Shown here: piece by piece, positions 21,163 to 53,830 of the stretch
Layout: each line of letters begins with the position of its first letter
How positions within the stretch are numbered: position 1 is the stretch's first letter
Made by a program: the position numbers and the translations under genes
The notes under the pieces: model-generated
The model's database searches: none
The model's input: only the letters and a program-made list of their open reading frames with translations
What the model was told of the DNA's origin: nothing
Assembly: GCF_045679555.1 (NCBI RefSeq)
Contig: NC_092091.1
Span: 76,094,730-76,158,729 of the forward strand
Direction of reading: 5' to 3'
Source of the DNA: Salvelinus alpinus
Lineage: Eukaryota > Chordata > Actinopteri > Salmoniformes > Salmonidae
DNA length: 64,000 nucleotides

Positions 21163-22320
21163 CGAAAACTATTCAGACGTCAGACCCTTTTCTCACATTT
21201 TGTTAGACTTACAGTTAAGTCTACAATTGATTGAGTCATTTTTTCCCCTCATCAATCCACACACAATACAACATAATGACAAAGTGAAAACAGGTTTAAA
21301 TTTTTTTTTTGCAAATGTATAAAAAAATCTTAAACAGAAATACCTTATTTACATAGATATTCTGACCCTTTCCTAAGAGACTTGAAATTGAGCTAAGATG
21401 CATCCTGTTTCCATTAATTATCCTTGAGATATTCTACAACTTGATTGGAGTCCTGTGGTAAATTCAAATGATTGGACATGATTTGGAAAGGCACACCCCT
21501 GTCAAAATAAGGTCCCAGAGTTGACAGTCCATGTCAGAGCAAAAACCAAGCCAACTCCGAGACAGGATTGTGTCGAGGCACAGATCTGGGGAAGGGTACC
21601 AAGACAATTCTGCAGCACTGAAGGTCCACAAGAACACAGTGGCCTTCATCATTCTAAAATGGAGACTCTTCCTAGAGCTGGCCAATCGGCCAATCTGAGC
21701 AATCGGGGGAGGAGGGCCTTGTTCAGAGAGGTGACCAAGAACCCCATGGTCACTCTGACAGAGCTCCAGAGTTCCTCTGTGGAAATGGGAGAACCTTCCA
21801 GAAGGACAAAAATCTCTGCAGCACTCCACCAATCAGGCTTTTACGGTAGAGTGGCCAGACGGAAGCCACTGCTCAGTAAAAGGCACATGGCAGTCCGCTT
21901 GGAGTTTGCTAAAAGACTCTCAGACCATGAGTAACAAGATTCGCTGGTCTGATGAAACCAAAATGGAATGCTTTGGCCTGAGTGCCAAGCGCCATGTCTG
22001 GAGGAAACCTGGCACCATCCCCACAGTGATGCATGATGGTGGCAGCATCATGCTGTGGGGATGTTTTTCAGCAGCAGGGACTGGGAGACTAGTCAGGATC
22101 GAAGGAAAGATGAACGGAGCAAAGTACAGAGAGATCCTTGATGAGAACCTGCTCCAGAGGGCTCAGGACCTCAGGCTGGGGCGGAGGTTCACCTTCCAAA
22201 ATGACAATGACCCTAAGCACAAAGCCAAGACAACTTGGGAGTGGCTTCAGGACAAGTCTCTGAATGTCCTTCAGTGGCCCAGCCAGAGCCCGGACTTAAA
22301 CCCGATCGAACACCTCTGGA
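21163..22320 (+). mobile_element. Tc1-like transposon, cut by assembly gap
   Basis: The terminal repeat begins at acagtgcattcgaaaac. The transposase is split between two frames. 21521-21934 holds the helix-turn-helix part (RRALFREVTKNP, ALHQSGFYGRVARR). 21906-22320 holds the catalytic part with all three DDE motifs: IRWSDETK, FQNDNDPKHKAK and [14 protein letters not shown] frameshift near 21915 separates them. The right end falls in the N run. Confidence 0.9.
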
Positions 22321-22420
22321 NNNNNNNNNNNNNNNNNNNNNNNNNNNNNNNNNNNNNNNNNNNNNNNNNNNNNNNNNNNNNNNNNNNNNNNNNNNNNNNN
22401 NNNNNNNNNNNNNNNNNNNN
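22321..22420. other. Assembly gap (100 N)
   Basis: Exactly 100 N, the usual placeholder for a gap of unknown size. The sequence resumes outside the Tc1, so at least its right end is missing. Confidence 0.99.
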
Positions 22421-22593
22421 GGCCTGAAAAATGTATCCTTTGCAGTAAGAGATGAGTTGCTATATGTATTGAATATATCCTTTTCCTCTACAGTTACAGT
22501 GAATTTAGATGCAATCTCGATGTAACTTATACGTCATACAAAGCCAAATTAGGGTTTCCATTAAACTATTTATCTTTGTGGAGCTACTGTGAG

Positions 22594-22994
22594 TGTCACG
22601 GCCGTCAAAAGGAGGAGACCAAGGCGCAGCGTGGTATGCGTACATTCTTCTTTATTCTAAGAATGAACACTGAACAAAACTAACAAAATAACATAACGAA
22701 CCGTGAAGCTATACAAATGAGTGTTGAACAGGCAACTACACATAGACAAGAACCCACCAATACCCAAGGGAAATGGCTACCTAAATATGGTCCCCAAACA
22801 GAGACAACGATAATCAGCTGCCTCTGATTGGGAACCATATCAGGCCACCATAGACATATATATATCTAGACCTACAAAACCTCTAAATATACAAAAACCC
22901 TAGACAAGACAAAACTAGCATACCCACCCTAGTCACACCCTGACCTAACCAAAATAAGAAAGAAAATATAGATAACTAAGGTCAGGGCGTGACA
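22594..22994. mobile_element. Solo-LTR-like insertion (401 bp)
   Basis: It has ends TGTCACGGCC...AGGGCGTGACA, flanked by GTGAG (22589-22593) and GTGAT (22995-22999), a 5-bp duplication with one mismatch. The internal gattgggaaccatatcaggc resembles the block gattgagaaccatatcaggc in the element at 24475, so the two are related. Confidence 0.8.
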
Positions 22995-22999
22995 GTGAT

Positions 23000-23884
23000 G
23001 TAGTAAAGTATTTTAAATATGTTGCATGAGAAAATATAATTTGCTTTTATTACAAGGCGCAATATCTGGTTTTGAGTTAATGGATGTTGATTGAATTTGT
23101 TTGACTGCTATGATATATTCTTTTTTTTGCGCTTGTGGAAATCTCTGTGGAGAAACAATTGACTGAACATTAAGGTTATTTTCTGGTAAATTGTGTCGGT
23201 ATTACGTGCCAGATGTTAAGACTACAGACCGATTTCAACTATTGCCATGTTTTTTTTTCTTTAGAAAGCAGCCAGTCTTTTGTTTTAAGATAAAAACTGG
23301 ATGATTTGACAGCTTGCTTAGTTTGATTTTGAATGACTCTTTATTCGCCTGATAGAATAGGCTACTATGAATGTTGTCGGAATTTAAATCACTGAATCAA
23401 ATATTAAGGATATGGATGTGAACTGAAAATATGCTTGTTAATGTAATATTTGTGTTGTGGAGAAATTACCAGGCAGGAGACGGGAGTACAGTTAGATTTC
23501 ATTTAGTCAAAACCTCTCGTGCTCTACAATTCCCGGCACAATAGTGCGCATGTGCATTTCCTATTAGGTGTAGTAACGTAACACTGCCGTAATACATCAC
23601 CGCTTAGTACAGTTAAAAAATTGCAAGTGTTTGTTTTATTACCTGTAGCCTAATCAGAAAGGACAGTTACTAAATCTAATGAATATTAATAATAGCGGAT
23701 GGGAAATTGCATGGATCTGTGACAATGATCATAGTTGATAACTAAGTATGGGTATTAATTATTGCATGATAACAAGGCTACAACAGCAATGGATTGATGT
23801 TGTGGACAGAAAGAGGCTCTATCATTGTGAAATATCAGCTCCCATCTTGATGTCTTTTTTTCCCTTTATGAATTGACGGATGGA
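23000..23884. other. Unassigned non-coding stretch
   Basis: AT-rich, with no exon, tandem repeat or element boundary that I can identify. Confidence 0.4.
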
Positions 23885-25740
23885 TTTTATTGGGATTGGG
23901 ATTGGGGGCAGGATTTTCACTTTTGGATGAAAAACGTGCCCAGAGTAAACCGCCTGCTACTCAGTCCCAGATGCTAATATAGGCATATTATTAATAGTAT
24001 TGGATAGAAAACACTCTGGAGTTTCTAAAACTGTTTGAATGATGTCTGTGAGTATAACAGAACTCAAATGGCAGGCAAAAACCTGAGAAAAAAATCGACC
24101 AGGAAGTGGGAAATCTGAGATTGGTCGTTTTTCAACTCAGCCCCTATTGAAGATACAGTGGGATATTGGTCATGTTGCACTTCCTAAGGCTTCCACTAGA
24201 TGTCAACAGTCTTTACAACGTTGTTTCAGGCTTCTACTGTGAAGGGGGGCTGAATGAGAGGGGAATGAGTCAGGTGTCTGGCATAGAGCCACGGGCTCGT
24301 GACGCACGGTCATGAGAGAGTTAGCTCGTGTTCCATTGCTTTTCTACAGACAAAGGAATTCTCCGGTTGGGACATTATTGAAGATTTATGTTAAAAACAT
24401 CCTAAATATTGATTCTATACATCGTTTGATATGTTTCTATGACCAGTAATATAACTTTTTGGAATTTTCGTCCGTGTAACGTTCGTTCTCCTCCTCGTCT
24501 GAGGAGGAGCAAGGATCGGACCAATATGCAGCGAGGTATGAAGACATAATGATTTATTTAAAGAAAGACGAACACAAAAAAACTCTTAACAAACTACAAA
24601 ACAATAAACGACGTAAACAGACCTGAACATGAGAACTTACAGACAACGAAGAATGCACGAACAGGAACAAACTCACAAACGAAACAGTCCCGTGTGGCAT
24701 AAACACTAACACAGGAACAATCACCCACAAACAAACAGTGTGAACAGCCTACCTTAATATGGTTCTCAATCAGAGGAAACGTAAAACACCTGCCCCTGAT
24801 TGAGAACCATATCAGGCTAATTGAAAAGAACCCAACATAGGCACACATAACATAGAATGCCCACTCAGCTCACGTCCTGACCATACTAAACAAAGACAAA
24901 ATAAAGGAAATAAGGTCAGGCATGTGACAGTCCGACCTTTCCACTGGAAGTTGCACGCGCGTTTCGATGTGTTTACCAAACGCCCTAACAAAAGGAGGTA
25001 TATGGACATAAGTTATGAACTTTATCGAACAAATCAAACATTTATTGTGGAACTGGGATTCCTGGGAGTGCATTCTGATGAAGATCATCAAAGGTAAGTG
25101 AATATTTATAATGCTATTTCTGACTAATGTTGACTGCACAACATGGCGGATATTTCTATTATTGCATGGTATGCTTTTTCCGTAAAGTTTTTGGGAAATC
25201 TGACACAGCGGTTGCATTAAGGAGAAGTTTATCTAAAGTCCCATGTATAATAGTTGTATCTAATGAGTATTTCTGTCAATTGATGTGGCTCTCTGCAAAA
25301 TCACTGCATGTTTTGGAACTACTGAACATAACACGCCAATGTAAAATGAGATTTTTGGATATAAATATGCACTTTATCGAACAAAACATACCTGTATTGT
25401 GTAACATGAAGTCCTATGAGTGTCATCTGATGAAGATCATCAAAGGTTAGTGATTAATTGTATCTCTATTTGTGCTTTTTGTGACTCCTCTCTTTGGCTG
25501 GAAAAATGGCTGGGTTTTTCAGTGACTTGATGGTGACCTAACATAATCGTTTGTGGAGCTTTCGCTGAAAAGCATTTTTGAAATCAGACACTGTGGCTGG
25601 ATTAACGAGAATTGTATCTTAAAATGGTGCCTAATACTTGTATGTTTGAGAAATTTGATTTATGAGATTTCTGGTGTTTGAATTTGGCGCCCTGGAATTT
25701 CACTGGCTGCTAACGGAACCCCGTTCCCAGACAGGTTCAT
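23885..25740 (-). mobile_element. piggyBac-like non-autonomous element, copy 2 (interrupted)
   Basis: It reads as the reverse complement of copies 1 and 3 (tagaaaacactctggagtttc; gaaatctgacacagcggttg), is longer than either, and is interrupted by a solo LTR at 24475-24929. Its outer ends are eroded and I could not find clear TTAA flanks. Three internal segments with gatgaagatcatcaaaggt look like internal repeats. Confidence 0.6.
24475..24929. mobile_element. Solo-LTR-like insertion (455 bp) with perfect 5-bp target duplication
   Basis: It has ends TGTAACGTTC...GCATGTGACA, flanked by GTCCG at 24470-24474 and 24930-24934. It is nested inside the piggyBac-like copy 2. Confidence 0.9.
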
Positions 25741-26602
25741 TTCAAAGTCATGGATGTTTAAGCGTGAAACAGAGGTTGTTATTAATTATATAGAGTAATA
25801 TTGTTTGGGTAGACTGAAATGAAGACAAGGTCTTTTAATAATTTGAATGGACATATGTTATTAGTTATTGGTTGTTTTTGGATAGACTACTAATGCATGT
25901 TTTTAGTCCGCTGGTGAAAGTGAGTCATGCTCGCTGGGCTTTATCGGGCTGTAAGGGACGCAGTAAAGGGAACTGGACTGGCTGTTTTTGTTTGTTTTTG
26001 CTGTATGGTTTGAAAATACCCACTCACAACGTATTTGTTATGAATATTTGTTAGTGGTGTAAATATGTGTTTGACTTATTGAGTGGACTATTTCCGTTGT
26101 GTGTTTTGACGGGTTAAGGTATCTTAAAGGAATTTATGAAAAGGAATCTTAATGGACTTTTGTGATGTTTTTATTTTCTGAGTTTTAATTGAACACATTT
26201 ACATTTTTTGTACGAAATGACTGTTTTTCATTCATTCATAATTATGATGAAGTTTATGGTTCATAGCGCTATCTGCGAATCAACAGATGGTGTTGTTTCT
26301 CAACATTCAGGTAAGATCACACACACACACTGTGTGAGCTCCGACCCAACTTCGCTATTTTGTGATTCATTTGGTGTTCATTTTAACTTTATTTTCACTA
26401 AATGTATCCACTATCATTTCTTATGATATACAAGAACTTTTGAACATCAGACAAGGAATTAGAGAGCTCAATTCCGGCTTTGACTTCGACTCATGGATAA
26501 CTAGATAAGTGCAGACACCCTGAGAGATGGTGAGACCAGCACCAAGTCACACACACACCAGCACATACACTCATGATAAAAGTCTATGTTATGTGTCCAC
26601 AG
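25741..26602. other. Unassigned stretch, possible upstream lectin exon near 26245-26312
   Basis: Mostly unrecognised. A short open stretch ending ...VVSQHS followed by cattcag|gtaaga at about 26311 would join in phase with the membrane exon at 26603. No family match is recognised, so this is only a possibility. Confidence 0.25.
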
Positions 26603-26722
26603 AAACTGATAGCTCAGGGAAGAGATGTTCTTCAGGGAAGGGGTCCTCCAGGGTCGCTGCAGTGTTTCTGGGGCTGCTGTGTGTTCTCCTACTGTCTGGG
26701 GTCATAGGCCTGTCTGTCTACT
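26603..26722 (+). pseudogene. Lectin-receptor membrane exon of a different subtype
   Basis: A tccacag acceptor and tact|gtgagt donor frame 120 nt encoding ETDSSGKRCSSGKGSSRV followed by the anchor AAVFLGLLCVLLLSGVIGLS. The layout (polar tail, then a type II anchor ending VY) is typical of fish CD209/ASGR-like receptors, but the sequence differs from the 96-nt membrane exons at 17737, 33804 and 57330. No lectin-domain exons follow before a LINE, so it looks like an orphan exon. Confidence 0.6.
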
Positions 26723-26849
26723 GTGAGTTTCTGTCCAGGTTCATGGCTTATCACCTAGTTGTAAGATGTCCTGGTTACTAGGCCTAAACATCAGCACCAT
26801 AGGTAACTTCCACGTAGTTGTGAACGATCTGAGAATTTGACGATCATAA

Positions 26850-28010
26850 AATTCAATATTCCAATTATTATCTGGCTAAAAATACTTGAATCAGTTATAG
26901 AACCCATTGCCCTTCATGGTTGTGAGGTCTGGGGTCCGCTCACCAACCAAGAATTCACAAAATGGGTCAAACACTAAATTGAGGCTCTGCATGCAGAATT
27001 ATGCAAAAAACATCCTCTGTGTATAAAGTAAAACACCAAATAATGCATGCAGAGCAGAATAAGGGCGATACCTGCTAATGATCAAAATCCAGAAAATAGC
27101 CGTTAAATCCTACAACCACCTAATAGGAAGAGATTCCCAAGCCTTCCATAACAAAGCCATCACCTACAGAGAAATTAACCTAAAAAAGAGTCCTTTAAGC
27201 AAGCTCGTCATTGGGCTCTGTTCACAAACAGACCACACAGAGCCCCAGGATAACAACAGCAACACAACTAGAAACAACGCAAATCGTGAGAGAAAAAAAA
27301 AGATAATTGCTTGATACATTAGAAAAAATTATCAAAAAAACTGGGAAAACTACAAAGTTTTTTGGCCCTAAACAGAGAGTACACAGTCACAGAATACCTG
27401 ACCACTGTGACTGACACAAAATGATGGAAAGTTTTGACTACAGTATGTACAGATCCAGTGAGAATAGCTTTGCTATTGAGAGAGGCCTTAGGGAGACCTG
27501 GCTCTCAAGAGAAGACAGGCTATGTGCACACTGCCCACAAAATGAGGTGGAAACTGAGCTGCACTTCCTAAACTCCTGCAAAATGTATGACCATATTAAA
27601 GACCCATATTTCCATCAGATTACACAGACCCACAAAGAATTTGAAAACAAATCACATTTTGATTAACTCCTATATCTACTGGGTGAAATATCATAGTGTG
27701 CCAGAACAAGCAGCACGATTTGTGACCTGTTGCCACAAGAAAAGGGCAACCAGTGAAGAACAAACACCATTGTAAATACAACCCAATGTATGTTTATTTA
27801 TTTTCCCTTTTGTACTTTGTTATAACACGGTACATAGACAAATATGACATTTGAAATGTCTCTATTTCTTTGAAACGTTTGTGAGTGTAATGTTCACAGT
27901 TAATTTTGATTGTTTATTTCACTTTTCTTTATTATCTATTTCACTTTATTTTGCAATGTAACATATGTTTTCCTTGCCAATAAAGCCCTTTGTAATTGAT
28001 TTGAATTGAG
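26850..28010 (+). mobile_element. Tx1/L1-type LINE copy 1, decayed
   Basis: Multiple frames carry LINE C-terminal sequence: EPIALHGCEVWGPLTN near 26905, and LSREDRLCAHCPQNEVETEL with HFLNSC at about 27505-27580 (the zinc-binding motif). The 3' end is ccaataaagccctttgtaat followed by gaattgagagagagag. The right flank is a GA repeat, as in the copy at 31835. Confidence 0.75.
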
Positions 28011-28150
28011 AGAGAGAGAGAGATCTTTGTGTACAACCTACATGCAATGCTACAAAATAAACTATAAGTCTTAACATTGACAATGGCTACTGGGTGATAA
28101 AACAAATTTAATGACAGAGGCTAAAGCAGCACACTGTAATACCAACAGCT
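28010..28150 (+). promoter_or_regulatory. Short copy of the lectin 5' flank module
   Basis: The sequence gagagagatctttgtgtaca...acatgcaatgctac...cttaacatt matches 8985-9035. No first exon follows here. Confidence 0.35.
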
Positions 28151-29135
28151 TACTGAACCACTGTGCTATAGAGGAATGAGCACTGTGCTCAACAATGATT
28201 GGTTACAGCTTTACCTTCAGTTGCTGGTAGAGGAATGAGCACTGTGCTCAACAATGCCTGGTTACAGCTCTACTTCCAGTTACTACTAGAGCAATGAGCA
28301 CTGTGCTCAACTGTGACTGGTTACAGCTCTACCTCCAGTTGCTGATAGTGGAATGAGCACTGTGTTCAACTATGGCTGGTTACAGCTCTACCTCCAGTTA
28401 CTACTAGAGGAATGAGCACTGTGCTCAACAATGACTGGTTACAGCTCTACCTCCAGTTACTGCTAGAGGAATGAGCACTGTGCTCAACTATGACTGGTTA
28501 CAGCTCTACCTCCAGTTACTGCTAGAGGAATGAGCACTGTGCTCAACTATAACTGGTTACAGCTCTACTTCCAGTTACTACTAGAGGAATGAGCACTGTG
28601 CTCAACTGTGACTGGTTACAGCTCTACCTCCAGTTGCTGATAGTGGAATGAGCACTGTGTTCAACTATGACTGGTTACAGCTCTACCTCCAGTTACTACT
28701 AGAGGAATGAGCACTGTGCTCAACAATGACTGGTTACAGCTCTACCTCCAGTTACTACTAGAGGAATTAGCACTGTGTTCAACAATGACTGGTTACAGCT
28801 CTACCTCCAGTTGCTGATAGAGGAATGAGCACTGTGCTCAACAATTACTGGTTACAGCTCTACCTCCAGTTACTACTAGAGGAATGAGCACTGTGCTCAA
28901 CAATGACTGGTTACAGCTCTACTTCCAGTTACTACTAGAGGAATGAGCACTGTGCTCAACAATGACTGGTTACAGCTCTACTTCCAGTTACTACTAGAGG
29001 AATGAGCACTGTGCTCAACAATGACTGGTTAAAGCTCTACTTCCAGTTACTACTAGAGGAATGAGCACTGTGCTCAACTATGACTGGTTACAGCTCTACC
29101 TCAAGTTACTCATAAAGGAATGAGTATTGTTCTCA
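28150..29135 (+). repeat. 59-bp minisatellite, about 16 units
   Basis: The unit contains gaatgagcactgtgctcaac, tgactggttacagctctac and ccagttactactagagg. Units are well conserved, with a few variants in the middle. No other copy is seen in the window. Confidence 0.95.
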
Positions 29136-30224
29136 ACAATGACTGCTAATGTGGGTTGAAATGACAAATTGTCAAATACATAAAACAATGTTAAACTTTA
29201 AGTCACAACAACTGAATATTAGTAATCAGTACTACTGAAACTGTACAAAAATGTGTAACGTAGGTTAATAATTGAAGTAGAAAGGACTCCAAATGTTTAA
29301 GTTCTCTACAACACATGTGAATGTTGAAGTAACTTCAGTCACTATAGTTCAGAATATACAGTGCATTCCGGAAGTATTCAGACCCCTTGAAGTATAAATA
29401 ATATATATTGAAAAAATATTTGATGAAACATTTAATTTGGTCTTACTGCTATTAGTCCATGCAAACACACTGAAAAACAGATTCACTACATGGAACAGAC
29501 TGTAAAATAAAATCTTAAAAGGGAAGTTTGTTCTGACGTGTCTGTCCTATATCTGAGAGATATAAGAAGGATCAGGAAACTATTTTAAATTTTTACATGT
29601 ATTTAACCCCTTGTTTTGCCACTAAACTATCTCCATTATACTTCCATAAAACGTTTTCACTGGTACCAGGGACCTTCAAATTAGAATTGTAAGACTTATG
29701 GGGGTCCTGTAGAAAACGTGTTTGTGAGAGACTCGCCTTTCCACGTATGGGTATTATTAGTGTGTAGCCCAAACTGATCGGACGCTACAGACATAAACTG
29801 GCAGATCGGCTCTACTGACTTCAGAGGAGTCCCAAGACGATTGTGGGGGACGTAGAGCAAACAAACGGAGAAAACCATCATGTTTGTCAGAGTCATATTA
29901 TTGCGAGACTGATTTTCGGGATCTCATGATCTGACAAACACCGCTCTCGCTCTGCCACTTTTCATTGCAGATGCGGAAGTGCGACATTGGCGGATATTTG
30001 GATTGAGATTTAACCAATGCAAAACGTATATATTTAGCTTAAACTGACCGATCTTTATTAGGGCCTTTGTTATGTGCGGTGTTTTAGGGGGCCTAGCCCA
30101 CCCTACCTCACCTCCTTACCCGTCCAAATAAAATATTGATCATTTATTTGACCGAGAAGCGCGCCAACCGAAAGACGCATCAATCTCGGTTAAAGCGCCA
30201 CTCTGTCTCGGTATGTGTAGCCAT

Positions 30225-30294
30225 GTATCTGATGCTGTCTGGACCTAAAGAGTATGGAATGTGATACGATTTCTGACCAGACAGCATCAGATAC
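30225..30294. repeat. Perfect 18-bp inverted repeat
   Basis: gtatctgatgctgtctgg at 30225-30242 pairs with ccagacagcatcagatac at 30277-30294, separated by 34 bp. It would fold into a stem-loop on either strand. Confidence 0.9.
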
Positions 30295-30811
30295 ACGGGC
30301 TGCATATTGAGGGCTGCTGTTTCTCTCAATAGGTTGCTTTCTCCGGTGACATAGTTTCAGCAGAGAGGAAGAGGCAAAGCGAGAGGGTTCACTCTCGCCA
30401 AAATATGTACAGTAAAATCCCAAAGCGTTTTCTATAGGAACAACATACAGACTTAAGCTTGACGCCTGCTTTCCCACCTTTGGGACAAGACTCCCATTGA
30501 TAGGGCATCTCGTCATTATATATGGGTCTCTGGTTTCAGCATCTTGCCAATAGGAAAGGAAAGTTGGCGGGTGTTTTAAGATGCTGGATTGCCCTAAAGT
30601 GAAATGTATGTGTCGCCAAAAATATATAATTACTCCTGTCTAAATAAAATCATTCAACATACTTCACCAGGTATCATGACTTAGCCACAGAGGATCATTA
30701 GCTTCTTTAAATGTGTTTGTGAAGCCTTGGGTAGTGGGTGTGGCAATGGTAGCTGATTGAGTTGCGGCTGTCAGTGAGAAGCGTCTAAAATATGTGTGAA
30801 AATACTCACCA

Positions 30812-30840
30812 GAGTTAAGACTGACAATCAGTCTTAACTC
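30812..30840. repeat. Perfect 13-bp hairpin with 3-nt loop
   Basis: gagttaagactga, then caa, then tcagtcttaactc. The tight perfect stem could be an element end, a palindromic protein site, or chance. Confidence 0.9.
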
Positions 30841-30879
30841 ACCACAACATTTTTTCTTCGCCTCACACAAGACAACGAA

Positions 30880-31700
30880 GTCTGTTTTTTAACCCATTGC
30901 GAATGATAATTCCTCAGTGTTTGAAACATCTGTCCAACACTCCCGTCCTCGATAATCACCAAGACGTGTGAAATAGCTAAATATCATGATCTGGTGATCC
31001 CTGATATCCAGTGGAAACGTCATAAAAAAACAGCTTTCTGTCCGGAGCTCACTGGCATAGGAAACTATGAGGGCCCGGAATAGACTTGTTGATACAATGT
31101 TGCAAGTCCGCTAGTGACAGCTTTGGGCCGGGCCAAGTGATAATTAGATACAGTGTTTCTCTTCACTAGCAATAGCTCAAGAAGGCAGATAGAAAGGGAG
31201 GCAGACAGGCGGAATAGAGAGATGAATGTGATTGAAAGAACCATCATTTTCATCAGGATATATTCTACTGGTTTTATTTTGTCGGCTTTAGGGCGATGTA
31301 TGTATTTTACTTAGTTGATGATGGAAGTTATAGGCCTGCTGCTGCCTCTATGATTTCTATGTTCTCATTTCTTTAACCACGTGACAATGATTTTGAGAAA
31401 CAAAAACATTATTATTCAATATTGTTATTATTGAAATTCAACTATTCCAAGAAAATGGGCATATAAAACTAATCATAACTGGCACGCAGATCGGTAGAAA
31501 TGGTAGGATAAATTGTAAGCTTCCCCAAACTTGAAATTCACTAGCAGGCTATGGTCTTTACTAGTACATCCATTAAATTAATTGTGAACGTGCGTCCACA
31601 CATAGGAGGTCCCGTGAAAAACGTGTCCCCCTACGGAAGTCAAAGACCCATCCAACTGATTCAGCCTGGGTCTGATTTTTATGGGGATTTTTGTATTATT
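30880..31700 (+). repeat. Duplicon D3
   Basis: Same-orientation copy of D1 (7080-7860) and inverted copy of D2. It lies 5' of the complete lectin gene, as D1 lies 5' of copy 1. Confidence 0.7.
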
Positions 31701-31713
31701 GTCTTTTTCATAG

Positions 31714-31716
<3 letters not shown>

Positions 31717-31779
<63 letters not shown>

Positions 31780-31800
31780 CAAGAGAGAGAGAGAGAGACA
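31717..31800 (+). repeat. (GA)n microsatellite, left of a LINE
   Basis: About 84 bp of near-pure GA. With the tract at 32518-32580 it brackets a LINE copy. Confidence 0.97.
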
Positions 31801-31834
31801 CATTGACACATTGACACATTGGAAAGAAAACAGA

Positions 31835-32513
31835 GCAAACTAGAATGCTATTTGGCCCTAAACAGAGAGTACACAGTGGCAGAATACCTGACCACTGTGA
31901 CTGACCCAAACTTAAGGAAAGCTTTGACTATGTACAGACTCAGTGAGCATAGCCTTGCTATTGAGAAAGGCCGCCGTAGGCAGACATGGCTCTCAAGAGA
32001 AGACAGGCTATGTGCTCACTGCCCACAAAATGAGGTGGAAACTGAGCTGCACTTCCTAACCTCCTGCCCAATGTATGACCATATTAGAGAGACATATTTC
32101 CCTCAGATTACACAGATCCACAAAGAATTCGAAAACAAATCCAATTTTGATAAACTCCCATATCTACTGGGTGAAATTCCACAGTGTGCCATCACAGCAG
32201 CAAGATTTGTGACCTGTTGCCACAAGAAAAGGGCAACCAGTGAAGAACAAACACCATTGTAAATACAACCCATATCTATGTTTATTTATTTTAACTTGTG
32301 TGCTTTAACCATTTGTACATTGTTACAACACTGTATATATATAATATGACATTTGTAATGTCTTTATTGTTTTGAAACTTCTGTATGTGTAACGTTTACT
32401 GTTAATTTTTATTGTTTATTTCACTTTTGTATATTATCTACCTCACTTGCTTTGGCAATGTTAACACATGTTTCCCATGCCAATAAAGCCCCTTGAATTG
32501 AATTGAATTGAAT

Positions 32514-32515
<2 letters not shown>
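31835..32515 (+). mobile_element. Tx1/L1-type LINE copy 2, 5'-truncated, between GA tracts
   Basis: The frame 31819-32262 is open through LTTVTDPNLRKALTMYRLSE, the zinc-binding block LCAHCPQNEVETELHF..C, and a C-terminus ending TSEEQTPL. The 3' untranslated end is ccaataaagccccttgaatt, then a short (aattg)n and (GA)n. It is a much better preserved relative of the 26850-28010 copy. Confidence 0.8.

Positions 32516-32517
<2 letters not shown>

Positions 32518-32580
<63 letters not shown>
32518..32580 (+). repeat. (GA)n microsatellite, right of the LINE
   Basis: About 62 bp of pure GA, continuous with the LINE's aattg tail. Confidence 0.97.
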
Positions 32581-32584
<4 letters not shown>

Positions 32585-32892
32585 ATCCAAAATGGTATCC
32601 TATTTCCCTATGAAGTGACTGTATAGAGAATAGGGTGCCATTTGGAACATATCTCGAGAATCTCCTTCTTATTGGTGGATAGAGCCTTGAAACATCCTGA
32701 CACCTACAGCCTTCTTATTGGTGGATAGAGCCTTGAAACATCCAGCTGTTGGACACAGACAGAAAACAGAGAAGTACAGTTAAGTAAAAGTAAGTTAGAA
32801 TCACAGATATTACAATAAGAGGTCAGCCAGACTGAATACTGGATTCATTGATTGATTGGGGTAATCATTGATATTCGGTACGGTTAGTTAAG
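32585..32892 (+). promoter_or_regulatory. Putative promoter and 5' UTR of the complete lectin gene
   Basis: This is the conserved 5' module. About 32663-32697 and 32710-32742 are two copies of cttcttattggtggatagag, each with an inverted CCAAT box (attgg). The last 45 bp (gattgattgg...gatattcggtacgg) are conserved ahead of the exons at 14803 and 56231. The start codon context ttaagATGG is strong. No TATA box is obvious. Confidence 0.5.
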
Positions 32893-53446
<20,554 letters not shown>

Positions 53447-53830
53447 CAACACCATGACAACAGAGGAGGCTGGTGGGAGGACGCGCACACATACAGCACC
53501 TACAGTGAACACAACTTCATTCTCTCTCTCTCTAAGACACACACACACGCACACACACACACCAACACACTGTAGGTACTGTACTGAGGGCAAAACAACC
53601 TGATAATGGTTGTGAACCAGGATATACTGTAACTAGGACTGTGTTGATTTTAATATTGGGTATTCTGAGCCTGTATATAAATATTCAGACATATCATTTA
53701 CCTCTCAACATATCTGGATTTGTGAAGAGTTATACAGCATCTCATTATATAGTAGTGCTACAGTGCTAACGCATCTGTCTCTAGTTAAACAGTGTGTAGA
53801 CATACTGTCATCTGTAAAATGATTGTATTC

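Larger units (their letters stand above)
29136..30880. other. Non-coding stretch with a Tc1 terminal-repeat scrap and two hairpins
   Basis: No exon is recognised. A lone Tc1 terminal repeat (acagtgcattccggaagtat) lies at 29360-29395. Two inverted repeats are listed separately. The rest is unassigned. Confidence 0.45.

Noticed and set aside
29696-30516. Minus-strand frames of 66 and 108 residues
   Set aside because: No family motif, codon pattern or splice context; part of an unassigned non-coding stretch.
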